A program made the translations under genes and the position numbers. The notes beneath the pieces are model-generated. The model did no database searches. It was not told the DNA's origin and saw only the letters and a list, made by a program, of their open reading frames with translations. From contig JAQVXZ010000006.1 in the NCBI GenBank assembly GCA_028708845.1, forward strand, positions 2,648-66,647: 64,000 nt of DNA, read 5' to 3'. Shown one piece after another: positions 45,293 through 54,298 of the stretch. Each line of letters starts with the position of its first letter. The first letter of the stretch is position 1. The stretch comes from Bacteroidales bacterium. Lineage in GTDB: Bacteria > Bacteroidota > Bacteroidia > Bacteroidales > P3.

Positions 45293-47377
45293 TTATTTTG
45301 ATTCAGCCTCATTTGAACTGTCAATCATCTTTAATTTAGCCTCATTTAAAGCAATTTCCTTTCTTGCATTCTCCATTTTTTTCTCAAACTCATTTTTCAA
45401 AATATCTGCTTGTTTTGAGTTTGCTAAGAATCCAAGATTGTTTTCCCATAAGTTTACATCTTCCTTAAGCTTTTGAATCTTGTCTTGTAAGAATCTTCTT
45501 TCTTTTGAAACTCCTCTATCATCACCACCTGTATTGAAGACTCTTTCTTTGTAGGTATTAAGTTGGAATTCACGAGCATCAATTTCAAGCTTTGCAAAAT
45601 GAGCATTAATAGCATTTCTAAATTCTTTTTGAAGACGTTCTTTTTCTGTAAGTGGCACATATTGTATTTCTGACCACTGACGTTGGAAGTCTTTTATTGC
45701 ATTAAGGTTCTCTTCCTTATTGTCTCCAAATTGGAATTCTATAACTTGTTTAATTAATTCTTCTTTCTTTGCAAGGTTTTCTGTTTCCTTAGCACGATTC
45801 TCTACATAGAAAGCAGATTTGTTTTCAAAGAACTTATCGCAAGCACTACGGAAACGAACCCATAATTTATCAGATAATTTCTTAGGGACATAACCAATTT
45901 CTTTCCAGTCTTTTTGAAGTCCAAGAAGTTCTTGAGTTGCATTTCGCCAATCTGTTCTTTCAGAGATAGCTTCAGCCTTAAGACATATCTCAACTTTCTT
46001 ATTATAGTTAATGTCTTGTTCTTCTTTCAATTTGTTAAATACTTCTTTTTTGCTTGCAAAGAAATTATCTAAACATGATTTGAAACGAGTCCATATAATT
46101 TCATTGTCTTTTTGAGGAACAGAACCAATGGTCTTCCAAAGCTTAAGCATATCATTCATCTCATTTGTGGAATCGTTCCATTGCTTTGGAGTTTCATGAT
46201 TTCTCTTAATAATTTCTTCTGCTTTCTCACAAAGAGCAACTTTAGCGAGAAGATTACTTTCCAGCTCCGTCTTCATTTTCTCATAATAGTCTTGGCGAAG
46301 CTTGTTTATTTTATCTGATGCGGTTTTGAATCTTTCCCAAATCTCATCATTCTTATCCATTGGAACACTTCCAATTTCTTTCCATTGTTGGTGAATCTCT
46401 TGAAGAGCCTTAAATGATTTATTAATAGATGTCTCTAAAATTAAACCCTCAACCCTTTCACATAATTCAATTTTAGCATCAAGATTACGCTTAAGATCCA
46501 AATCTCTTAGTTCGCGATTAATCTTAACCTTATCATAAAACTTTTCAATTAAGAAATGGTAGTTTTGCCATAGTCCATTAACCTCTGTTCTTGGAACCTG
46601 ACCAACAAGCTTCCATTTTTCTTGAATAAGATTAAACTTATCATATATATCTTTTAAACTCTCTTCGGAATTAAGTAATTCACGTAATTCGTCTAAAATA
46701 GCATTCTTCTTAGCAACATTCTCAAGCATAGTTTTTTCCTTTTGTTCTAAATATGCTTGTCTTTTTTCTCTATAAAGTGAGTAGTATTTGTTGAATTCAG
46801 TATTAATTGGATCCTCTTCAACTTTAAAGTCTTCCTCAAGACCACCATCAGCAAGGAATTTCTCTTTAGCCACGTCTATAGCCTCAGTAGTTAATGCCTT
46901 GAATGCATTGCGAATCAAATTAGCACGCAATTTCATTTGTTGAATGTTTTCAGAATCAACAAGTGGTTTGATTTCTTCTAATAGCTGCTCACGAGTCATC
47001 TTTGAATAATGAACAGTAAGATCCTCAACTGATTCATGAGTCACTTCTTCCGATTCATCATCATTTTCAACTGCAAGAATTTCTTCAGAATAACTATGAC
47101 GAGAAGCCTCCTCTTTAGTTGGTTCTGGAGCTTCGTGCTTAAGTTTTTCAGTAGCAATCTCTGCAATTGCCTCGTTAGACACTTCTGTAGTCACTTCCAC
47201 AGTCTTTTCTTCTTTTTCTTCTTCTTTAACCACCTCTGGAACTACTTCTGTAGCCTCTATTGGTTCTTCTGTTGTCTGGTCTGTCGTTTCTTCAACAACT
47301 ACCCTTACTTCTTGTTCTGTAGGGTTAACTACATTTTCTTCAACTGAACTAACAGTGTTTTGATCTTGGTTGTCCAT
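45293..47377 (-). CDS. DUF349-repeat protein
   Basis: The 694-residue protein has an acidic, Glu/Val/Thr-rich N-terminus (about residues 1-120) and then repeated DUF349 units of about 70 residues marked by W..IG.VP motifs (WKLVGQVPRTEVNGLW, WKEIGSVPMDKNDEIW, WKTIGSVPQKDNEIIW, WKEIGYVPKKLSDKLW, WSEIQYVPLTEKERL). The units are mostly helical and coiled-coil-like. The function is not established. It is common and conserved in Bacteroidota. Confidence 0.88.
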   Translation of the reverse strand: MDNQDQNTVSSVEENVVNPTEQEVRVVVEETTDQTTEEPIEATEVVPEVVKEEEKEEKTVEVTTEVSNEAIAEIATEKLKHEAPEPTKEEASRHSYSEEILAVENDDESEEVTHESVEDLTVHYSKMTREQLLEEIKPLVDSENIQQMKLRANLIRNAFKALTTEAIDVAKEKFLADGGLEEDFKVEEDPINTEFNKYYSLYREKRQAYLEQKEKTMLENVAKKNAILDELRELLNSEESLKDIYDKFNLIQEKWKLVGQVPRTEVNGLWQNYHFLIEKFYDKVKINRELRDLDLKRNLDAKIELCERVEGLILETSINKSFKALQEIHQQWKEIGSVPMDKNDEIWERFKTASDKINKLRQDYYEKMKTELESNLLAKVALCEKAEEIIKRNHETPKQWNDSTNEMNDMLKLWKTIGSVPQKDNEIIWTRFKSCLDNFFASKKEVFNKLKEEQDINYNKKVEICLKAEAISERTDWRNATQELLGLQKDWKEIGYVPKKLSDKLWVRFRSACDKFFENKSAFYVENRAKETENLAKKEELIKQVIEFQFGDNKEENLNAIKDFQRQWSEIQYVPLTEKERLQKEFRNAINAHFAKLEIDAREFQLNTYKERVFNTGGDDRGVSKERRFLQDKIQKLKEDVNLWENNLGFLANSKQADILKNEFEKKMENARKEIALNEAKLKMIDSSNEAESK

Positions 47378-47476
47378 ATTATTACTTTGTTAGAATGCCT
47401 TCTATTCACAAGGAATAGAATTTGTAATGGTTATAGTAAACATACTTAAAGTTCTATTTCCCGAACATTAAGACTG

Positions 47477-47524
47477 CAAAAATACTAATTTTTTCTTGCA
47501 AACAAATTTTTTATAGTATATTTG
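47477..47524. promoter_or_regulatory. overlapping divergent promoters of the DUF349 gene and the lysine-rich exported protein
   Basis: Minus: TTTG (47503-47506), 18 bp, TATTTTTG (47477-47484). Plus: TTG (47496-47498), 18 bp, TATATTTG (47517-47524). The two -33 regions interleave, so the polymerase can probably occupy only one at a time. Confidence 0.55.
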
Positions 47525-47559
47525 CAGATATAACTTAAAATAAAAAACAAAGTCCTAAT

Positions 47560-48402
47560 ATGAAAAGAGTTTTAAGCACAATAATAATTATATTAATTGC
47601 TATATCAACGAATATAACCTACGCTCAAAAAAATATTTTAAAAGTTGAAATTGAGAATCTAAGTCTCAGTATGCCCGACAATTGGCTAATTAGCAAGACT
47701 GAAAAGAAGATGCTAGATTTCAAAATAAAGCTATATAATGAAGAAAACAACAACCAAGTAAGCATTCGTTGTATAAAACAAGCCCTAAATGAAGAGTCTG
47801 AAATAATAAATGCTTCTTCAGAAAAAAGTTTGAAGCCAGGCTTTGAATATATGATAATTGAGAAAGTTAAAACCAAAAAACTAAATAAACTCAAAGGTAA
47901 ATTTGTAGAATATACCAATAGCCCATTAAGAGATTATTTTAGAGGAGGTTTTTATGGCATTGTTGACAACGGTTATACATATATAATAGAATACTATTCT
48001 GCCGATACCCCAGAAGATAGGCAAGAGGTAGAAAAGATACTTAAAAGCTTGAAAATTCTTAAACCAGAATCTCGTCCAAACTTCTTTGAAGTAGAAAAGG
48101 TTTACTTGACAGAAGATGTTTCAATTGATAAACCTGAAGAACCAGTATTGGAACAAGAAAACGAAGTATTAGAGCAAGAATATAAAGATATTCAAAAGCC
48201 TGATAAAAAATCAAAAAAAGAGAAGAAGTCTAAGAAAGAGAATAAGTCAAAGAAAGTAAAAGAACCTAAGAAGTCTAAGAAATCAATAGATAATCCAACC
48301 AAAGGAGATAATGAATACATTATAGCTAAAATTGAAGAGCCAAAGAAAGAAAAGAAATCATTTTGGCAAAAGATGACTTCAATATTCCGTAAAAAGAAAT
48401 AG
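47560..48402 (+). CDS. exported protein with lysine-rich C-terminal tail
   Basis: The 280-residue protein has a signal peptide (residues 1-22, ending TYAQ) and a compact domain (about 25-170) with MPDNWLISK, KGKFVEYT, FRGGFYGIVDNGYTYIIEYYS and EVEKILKSLKIL, a pattern like the PsbP/DUF1795 lipoprotein fold. The last 80 residues are dense in Lys, Ser and Glu and end in basic KSFWQKMTSIFRKKK, probably flexible and nucleic-acid- or surface-binding. The family call is tentative; the function is unknown. Confidence 0.6.
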   Translation: MKRVLSTIIIILIAISTNITYAQKNILKVEIENLSLSMPDNWLISKTEKKMLDFKIKLYNEENNNQVSIRCIKQALNEESEIINASSEKSLKPGFEYMIIEKVKTKKLNKLKGKFVEYTNSPLRDYFRGGFYGIVDNGYTYIIEYYSADTPEDRQEVEKILKSLKILKPESRPNFFEVEKVYLTEDVSIDKPEEPVLEQENEVLEQEYKDIQKPDKKSKKEKKSKKENKSKKVKEPKKSKKSIDNPTKGDNEYIIAKIEEPKKEKKSFWQKMTSIFRKKK

Positions 48403-48437
48403 ACTTTTAATCTTAAAATATCAAGAGTTTAATTCCT

Positions 48438-48563
48438 AACTCTTCGTTTTAATAATTTATCTCTTTGTTTTAATTTCTTGAAACGAAGTTTCAGTAAATC
48501 CTTTCTTTGTTTCAGTAAATTCTTTCTTTGTTTCAAGAAACTCTTTCTTCGTTTCATTTTACT
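48438..48563. repeat. 21-bp array, 6 units, ending at the antiporter stop codon
   Basis: Units start at 48438, 48459, 48480, 48501, 48522 and 48543. The third, GAAAC-GAA-GTTTC, is a perfect inverted repeat; the others read CTTTC-TTY-GTTTC or similar, then an 8-nt spacer. The last unit ends on the first base of the antiporter stop codon (48563-48565). It is the largest uniform array in the window and fills most of a 160-bp convergent gap without a hairpin terminator. Confidence 0.88.
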
Positions 48564-50035
48564 TATTCCTCAGAGCCTGTAATTTCTTCTATAAATACCT
48601 CTGGTTTATGGGTTTTCCTATGGCTATGTGATTTGAAGAATACTCTCATTAAAACATTTGCTTTAGGATAGCGTCCGATAACGAAAATGGATATTGAACA
48701 TACTAGGATTGAGAATAGGACTGTTGCATAAACAATACTTTTAATTAATTCTCCTTGTGGAAGTCCCATTTGTTCAGGTATTGAAGCCAAAACAGCTGCT
48801 GCAAGTCCCTTTGGTATCATTAATGCTATTATGCTTTTGTCATATGCATTTGAGGACTTTGGAGAGAAGTATTTAGCTATATATATTCTCATTATTAATA
48901 GTATTATTGTAATTATAAGTCCTGTGGCTAATGCTATAATATTATTGAAAGGTATTGATACACCAATATATACGAAGAAGAATGTTTTAAGAACAAATAC
49001 TATCTCGCCAATAAATGCCTTTTCGTTTTCTGTTTGTTTTAGGTTTTTGCCTTTTTGGTGTTTCTCTAAGAATTTGAAGTTAAAGAAATCCATATTAGTA
49101 ATTGTAATACCAACTGCTAGGGCAGTAATTGCTCCACTAAAGCCAAGTGATTCTGATATTCCATAAACAACAAATAAATAGGCAGGGGTAAGGAACATTG
49201 AGTTCTTGAATGTTCTAATCTTATGTAGGAGGCTAGCCCAAACAAGTGCAGAAATGAATCCAATAATGGTTGCCATAACAAAAGAAGAAATAACACCTCC
49301 TGTTATTGAACCAACATCAACACCTCCACCAGCTATGGCTGATTGCATAAAAGCAAGAGCTAAAACGAAACAAATAATATCTGTTATTGCACTTTCAAGA
49401 ACTAGAGAAGTCTTAGCATCTTTTCCTAATTTTAGTTGTTGAGTTAGAGGAATAACAACAGCAGAGGATGTTCCAGAGAGAATGATGCCAATAATTAAGC
49501 TGTTAATAAACGAGACTCCCTTTATTGGAGGAAGAACTTCTTTTGAACTAGAGGCAAATGTGCTTATAGAGTCTTGAGCCGATAATAAGTTGGTATTAGA
49601 CAATAAAGATGATATGGAGTCAGAGGCTATTGGCAATATGTTTTCTTTGGCAATTGGTAGTAAGTTGTCAGAAACCATTCCTGATGTAGCATAATAGACC
49701 AATTGTCCTATGCCATAAACTATTGCTGTTACTAAAATAATTGAGCCAATTACAGATGAGATAGAAAGGGTTATTGTTGGTTTCCAAGCATTTTTGAGGT
49801 CTGTTATACTAATATCTGTTCCTGCATCAAAAAGAATAACAACCAAGACAACTGTTGTGAATATGCCTCCAGCTCTGCCCATAAAAGAAGGCGATATTAA
49901 GCCTAATAGGGGTCCAACAATTATACCTATAATCATTAATAATAACACATCTGGAATCTTCTTTCTTGAAAATATCATTGAAAATAGATGTGCTGAAAAT
50001 ATCAATATTCCTAAAAAAATTAATGCCTCTCCCAT
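48563..50035 (-). CDS. cation:proton antiporter (CPA-type)
   Basis: The 490-residue inner-membrane protein has about 12 hydrophobic helices. VVLFDAGTDISITDLK and SGTSSAVVIPLTQQLKLGKDAKTSLVLESAITDIICFVLALAF contain the acidic and gating residues of the monovalent cation:proton antiporter-1/2 superfamily. A loop of serines (about residues 127-160) is unusual. The ion, sodium or potassium, cannot be told. It lies 32 bp after dnaX on the same strand. Confidence 0.85.
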   Translation of the reverse strand: MGEALIFLGILIFSAHLFSMIFSRKKIPDVLLLMIIGIIVGPLLGLISPSFMGRAGGIFTTVVLVVILFDAGTDISITDLKNAWKPTITLSISSVIGSIILVTAIVYGIGQLVYYATSGMVSDNLLPIAKENILPIASDSISSLLSNTNLLSAQDSISTFASSSKEVLPPIKGVSFINSLIIGIILSGTSSAVVIPLTQQLKLGKDAKTSLVLESAITDIICFVLALAFMQSAIAGGGVDVGSITGGVISSFVMATIIGFISALVWASLLHKIRTFKNSMFLTPAYLFVVYGISESLGFSGAITALAVGITITNMDFFNFKFLEKHQKGKNLKQTENEKAFIGEIVFVLKTFFFVYIGVSIPFNNIIALATGLIITIILLIMRIYIAKYFSPKSSNAYDKSIIALMIPKGLAAAVLASIPEQMGLPQGELIKSIVYATVLFSILVCSISIFVIGRYPKANVLMRVFFKSHSHRKTHKPEVFIEEITGSEE

Positions 50036-50067
50036 ATTATTCTATTGGTTTGTTTTGTGATTTTGTT

Positions 50068-51828
50068 CTAATAATCAATATCAAAGTCAAATTCTTTTTT
50101 AAGTTGCATTAATGCAGGGTTCTTTTCTGCAAGGAACTTAAATTTTTCTAGTGGACGATAGAGTTTTTCTTTTGTTTCGTCTTGAAAGATTTTCGTTCTA
50201 AAAATAAAAGCCTCACATAAGGTTGCCTTCCTAATAATTCTAACGATTTCGTGTTTTGATGTTTCAAATTCTTTTTCTTGCATTGAATTCAGAAAAGTTA
50301 TTGTCACAGTGTTGTCGTTATTGTTTTGTATATCAGAGCTTGTTAGAATGAAAAACAGATTGGGCATCGAGTCCTTTATTGCATATGCATACTCATTTAG
50401 CTTTGTCTTAAATAAGTCCCAATCTAAAGGAACAAGAGGAGGGTTTAGTTTGTCTTTCTCCCTCTGGTCTAGTTTAATAGTTTCTTCAACTCCAACATTA
50501 ATAGAGAATGAACTAGACTTAGGAATGCTTATTGGTTTAGGTTTCTTCTGAGTAGTTTCTTTGGTAGCTTCCTTAATTGTTTCTTCAACCTTTTCTTCAA
50601 CCTTTTCCTTAAGTTCTATTATTTCCTTTTTAATTTCTTTTGCCTCTTCAACTTTTTTTTCAGCTATCTCTTCTATTGTTTCCTTTTTTTTTTCATCTAT
50701 GCTTTGCCTGGGAGACTCTGTTTTAGGCTGCAACTTCTTCATTATATTTGCAATCTTAAGTAGAGCCAGTTCAACACAAAGTCTTCTATTGGTCGAGCTT
50801 CTGTAATCCATTGCGCAAGTGTTTGCAAAGTCTAAGGCTCTAAGGATGAATGTTACGCTACATTGAGAGGACTGTTCTAAGTATTTTTGTTGTATGCTCT
50901 TACTTGCTTCCATTAATTTAATTGTTGAAGCATCCTTTCCAACCAATAAGTTTCTAAGGTGAGATGAAAGACCATTTATGAAATGTGAACCCTCAAATCC
51001 TTTTTCTAAAACCTCATTGAAAAGTAGTAAAGTATTATAAATATCGCATTCAAGTAGGTAATCAACAAAGCGGAAATAGTAATCGTAGTCAAGAATATTT
51101 AAGTTCTCAATAATATTCGAGTAAGTTAAGTCTCCCCCAGTAAAAGAAACCAATTGGTCAAACATTGAAAGAGCATCACGTAAGCCACCATCAGATTTTT
51201 CTGCAATTATATCTAAAGCCTCAATTTCTGCCTTAACATTTTCTTTCTTCGCAATATAATCTAAGTGCGTTGAAATATCTTCGTTATTTATCCTATGGAA
51301 ATCGAATATCTGACAACGAGAGAGGATGGTTGATATTATCTTATGTTTCTCTGTGGTTGCTAGAATAAACTTTGCGTAAGCTGGTGGTTCCTCTAAGGTT
51401 TTAAGAAAGGCATTGAAGGCAGAGGGGGATAGCATATGTACCTCATCTATAATATATACCTTGTATTTTCCTCCTTGAGGAGGAACTCTAACCTGGTCAA
51501 CCAAATCACGGATATCATCAACCGAATTATTGGATGCTGCATCGAGTTCTTGAATATTAAAAGCTGAATTATTATTAAATGAAAGACAATTCTCACATTT
51601 ATTACATGCCTCTGTTTCCGACGTTCTATTAGTGCAATTAATTGTCTTTGCAAGTATTCTTGCACAAGTTGTTTTTCCAACACCTCTTGGTCCACAAAAA
51701 AGAAAAGCTTGTGCTAATTGGTCTGTTTTAATAGCATTTTGTAGTGTGGTAGTAATATGTGATTGGCCTACAATACTTTTAAAATCTGCAGGACGGTACT
51801 TGCGGGCTGATACTAAATAATTTTCCAT
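50068..51828 (-). CDS. dnaX: DNA polymerase III subunits gamma/tau
   Basis: The 586-residue clamp loader ATPase has Walker A GPRGVGKTT (about residues 45-53), the zinc-binding cysteines in CTNRTSETEACNKCENC, the Walker B motif IIDEVHML and the sensor region ATTEKHKIISTILSRC. The central stretch (about 370-430) is a Lys/Glu-rich linker, followed by a tau-like C-terminal domain. No slippery programmed-frameshift site is recognised. Confidence 0.95.
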   Translation of the reverse strand: MENYLVSARKYRPADFKSIVGQSHITTTLQNAIKTDQLAQAFLFCGPRGVGKTTCARILAKTINCTNRTSETEACNKCENCLSFNNNSAFNIQELDAASNNSVDDIRDLVDQVRVPPQGGKYKVYIIDEVHMLSPSAFNAFLKTLEEPPAYAKFILATTEKHKIISTILSRCQIFDFHRINNEDISTHLDYIAKKENVKAEIEALDIIAEKSDGGLRDALSMFDQLVSFTGGDLTYSNIIENLNILDYDYYFRFVDYLLECDIYNTLLLFNEVLEKGFEGSHFINGLSSHLRNLLVGKDASTIKLMEASKSIQQKYLEQSSQCSVTFILRALDFANTCAMDYRSSTNRRLCVELALLKIANIMKKLQPKTESPRQSIDEKKKETIEEIAEKKVEEAKEIKKEIIELKEKVEEKVEETIKEATKETTQKKPKPISIPKSSSFSINVGVEETIKLDQREKDKLNPPLVPLDWDLFKTKLNEYAYAIKDSMPNLFFILTSSDIQNNNDNTVTITFLNSMQEKEFETSKHEIVRIIRKATLCEAFIFRTKIFQDETKEKLYRPLEKFKFLAEKNPALMQLKKEFDFDIDY

Positions 51829-51850
51829 ATAATTCTATTCAAAAATCTTT

Positions 51851-51875
51851 GTCAAAATTACGAAAACATTTTGAC
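51851..51875. promoter_or_regulatory. inverted repeat overlapping the dnaX -7 element
   Basis: GTCAAAAT (51851-51858) and ATTTTGAC (51868-51875) form a perfect 8-bp inverted repeat around 9 bp. The minus-strand -7 element TAATTTTG (51853-51860) of dnaX overlaps its left arm. It could be an operator, or a weak terminator for the glycosyltransferase gene that ends at 51882. Confidence 0.5.
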
Positions 51876-51881
51876 TTCTTA

Positions 51882-52631
51882 TTATATTCTACCAAGTTTA
51901 GTTACTGTGTAGGCAAAGCGAAATAGCATTAGAAAGTTATACCATAGGCTTGGGAAGAAGCCATAGTATTTTTTCATTATCTTAAAGCGTTCATAATTAG
52001 CTCTAAGTATATTTTTCTGCGATAGACCTCCTCTAAGGAAGCAGGCGACTTTATGATTGGTCTTCCTGGTATATCTTGCCCTCTTAAACGATTCTAATAC
52101 CCACTCATAGTCGGCTGCTATCTTATATTTTAAATTGTATCTTGGTGCAATCTCCTTCTTAACCAAAATGGATTGGTGGCAGACTAGCATACCCCAACGA
52201 AAACTCTTCCATGTAATATCATCCTTGGGTTTTAGTCTTCTTCCTCCCAAATGATTACCCTTTTCATCCACCACCAAGGTATCGCCATAGTATATATCTC
52301 TTAAAACAAAATCAGAGTCAAAGAAATGATTAAGTATATCTGTCTTAAATATTGTATCTCCAGCATTTACAAACCACACATAATCGCCTGTTGCCATATC
52401 CATACCCTTATTCATTGCATCATATAGACCCTTATCGGGTTCGGAAATCCACTTAGATACTATATCTGAATACTTATTCACAATACTAAGGGTGCCATCA
52501 CTGGAGCCGCCATCCACAATAATGCTTTCTATGTTTTTATATTTTTGTTTCCTTATACTATCTAAGGTCTTTGCCAATACTTCTTCGGCATTATAGGTTA
52601 CTGTAATTATTGAAACTTTTGGATTAATCAT
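51882..52631 (-). CDS. glycosyltransferase family 2
   Basis: The 249-residue GT-A enzyme has VSIITVTYNAEEVLAKTLDSIRKQKY, the nucleotide-binding IIVDGGSSDGT, the VWFNAGD-like segment DYVWFVNAGDTIF and RPKPDD..TW..FR..MLVCHQS, as in colanic-acid WcaA-type family 2 enzymes. It overlaps the upstream glycosyltransferase by 8 bp. Sugar donor and acceptor are unknown. Confidence 0.88.
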   Translation of the reverse strand: MINPKVSIITVTYNAEEVLAKTLDSIRKQKYKNIESIIVDGGSSDGTLSIVNKYSDIVSKWISEPDKGLYDAMNKGMDMATGDYVWFVNAGDTIFKTDILNHFFDSDFVLRDIYYGDTLVVDEKGNHLGGRRLKPKDDITWKSFRWGMLVCHQSILVKKEIAPRYNLKYKIAADYEWVLESFKRARYTRKTNHKVACFLRGGLSQKNILRANYERFKIMKKYYGFFPSLWYNFLMLFRFAYTVTKLGRI

Positions 52632-53772
52632 TATTAGTTTTCATTAGTCTATTATAATAATTCTCAACTGAGTAATTATCCTCGAATCTCTTTCGAGCAT
52701 TAAATGAAAGTTCTTTATATAAGTCTTTATTATTATATATTTCTTCTATATATTTCTTTATAAGCGCAGTATCACCAATCTCCACAACGAAGCCCTGCTT
52801 TCTATCTTCCACAACTTCTGCCATAACCGATAGGTTATTTACAATAATAGGGGTGTAATTATACATTGCCTCAAGTAGTACCAGTGGAAAACCCTCATAC
52901 CACCTACTTAGGAATAAGATAAGCTTAGTTTTCTTGTAAAATTCAGCCATTTGCTTTTGATTAAGAAAGCCTTCGAACTTTATATTAGATGGGAAGTCTA
53001 GGTTTTCAGATTCTTTAGTCCTTTCACCAGCAACTCTAAATGAATACTCTGGCATCTGTCTTGCAATCTCAATGAAGTCGAACAAACCTTTTTCCTTTGT
53101 TAATCTTCCAACAAAACCAATATATTCTTTTTCTTCAAGATTAACCTCTTCAACCTTTTGTTTAGGCATAAAAGTATTAGGAAGGTTTCTTATTTTATCA
53201 ACTGCGAAACCATTATCAATTAGTTTCTTCTTTTGAAATAACGACAAAGTATAGAAATAATCCACCTTATTATAGTATTTCAGTTTCCTTGTAAATAACC
53301 CTCTTATTGCTAAAGACAAACTTGCAAAATAGGAGCCTGTACAATTATTCTTTAAACAATTCCATTCTCTACCAAAGCCTAAACACTCCTGGCATATCTC
53401 GCCCTTAGTGTAGAAAATACCTATTGGGCAAAGTAATCGGTAATTATGAACAATCTGCCAAGTGGGAATTTTGTTTTTATTAAGTAAAGGGATAATTGAG
53501 GGAGAGATAATAGGGAATAAGTTATGTAATATAGCAATATCTGGTTTGAAAGAAGAGATTATTTTTTTTAAGTCTCTATGTGATTTAGGATTGTGTATAG
53601 ACGTAAATAATCCTCCAAAGCGACCCAATAACCATTTCTTCATTTCTGAATACTCTCTTGTATACAATAAAACATTATGCCCCTTTGACCTAAGAAGCTT
53701 TTCCTGCAACTCAACAACTCCTTCCTCGCCACCCTTGGATGAGTATATATTATGTATTATTAAAATATTCAT
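52624..53772 (-). CDS. glycosyltransferase family 4
   Basis: The 382-residue GT-B enzyme begins ILIIHNIYSSKGGEEGVVELQEKLLRSKGH and carries the family 4 donor-site motif SRWYEGFPLVLLEAMY with FVGRLTKEKGLFDFIEIAR. The Cys-rich segment CQECLGFGREWNC...NNC (about 120-140) is seen in several Bacteroidota homologues. It starts the two-gene glycosyltransferase operon, with a -7 element at 53794-53801. Confidence 0.88.
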   Translation of the reverse strand: MNILIIHNIYSSKGGEEGVVELQEKLLRSKGHNVLLYTREYSEMKKWLLGRFGGLFTSIHNPKSHRDLKKIISSFKPDIAILHNLFPIISPSIIPLLNKNKIPTWQIVHNYRLLCPIGIFYTKGEICQECLGFGREWNCLKNNCTGSYFASLSLAIRGLFTRKLKYYNKVDYFYTLSLFQKKKLIDNGFAVDKIRNLPNTFMPKQKVEEVNLEEKEYIGFVGRLTKEKGLFDFIEIARQMPEYSFRVAGERTKESENLDFPSNIKFEGFLNQKQMAEFYKKTKLILFLSRWYEGFPLVLLEAMYNYTPIIVNNLSVMAEVVEDRKQGFVVEIGDTALIKKYIEEIYNNKDLYKELSFNARKRFEDNYSVENYYNRLMKTNND

Positions 53773-53793
53773 TCCTTATAAATTATCAATGTA

Positions 53794-53801
53794 CAAATAT
53801 A
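53794..53801 (-). promoter_or_regulatory. -7 element of the glycosyltransferase pair
   Basis: Minus-strand TATATTTG, 22 bp before the family 4 start codon. Confidence 0.45.
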
Positions 53802-53860
53802 CGAGTTTTTTCCAAAACTAATAGTTTGGAATAATTAAATACAAGTATTGGGCTTGGTGT

Positions 53861-54298
53861 TTATAGCTTGGTTTTGGCTCTTTTCTTAAATACCCAATGC
53901 TTTTGGAGATTATAATTTATAAATAATGAGACAAATAAATCCACCACTATACGGGTTATCTTATAATCAACCATAAATACTGATGTTAGGAAATAAGTGC
54001 CCGAAGCCTTTAGCACTATACTATTAATCACCATTATTGCAAATTTAAGCAATTGCTTAGGAGTCTTGTTTTGGTAGCTTTGACCCCTAGAGCGAAAGGT
54101 CCAATACTTATTGATGGAGAAATTAACTATAGCTCCAATCACTCCCCCTATACCAATACTAATGGTATAATGTATTCCAAAAACCTCGGTGAAGAATATC
54201 ATTGCAAGATAATCAACCCCACCTCCAATTAGGGCAGAGAGCTGTGCCTTAGTAAAGACTAATAGTTTTTTATTAAATATTTTTATTATTGTTTTCAT
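53861..54298 (-). CDS. GtrA-family membrane protein
   Basis: The 145-residue protein has four hydrophobic helices and the GtrA signature (LSALIGGGVDYLAMIFFTEVFG, GAIVNFSINKYWTF, KHWVFKKRAK). GtrA proteins often help move lipid-linked sugars across the inner membrane. It overlaps the CDP-alcohol phosphatidyltransferase gene by 26 bp, so the two are coupled. Confidence 0.85.
   Translation of the reverse strand: MKTIIKIFNKKLLVFTKAQLSALIGGGVDYLAMIFFTEVFGIHYTISIGIGGVIGAIVNFSINKYWTFRSRGQSYQNKTPKQLLKFAIMVINSIVLKASGTYFLTSVFMVDYKITRIVVDLFVSLFINYNLQKHWVFKKRAKTKL

Noticed and set aside
47036-47347. 103-residue Phe-rich reading frame on the plus strand
   Set aside because: It is the reverse shadow of the Glu/Lys-rich DUF349 gene and has no promoter or family.
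48438-48563. Coding region for a seven-residue (heptad) repeat protein
   Set aside because: 21 bp equals seven codons, but the arrays contain stop codons, several have 22-bp units, and no frame is linked to a start.
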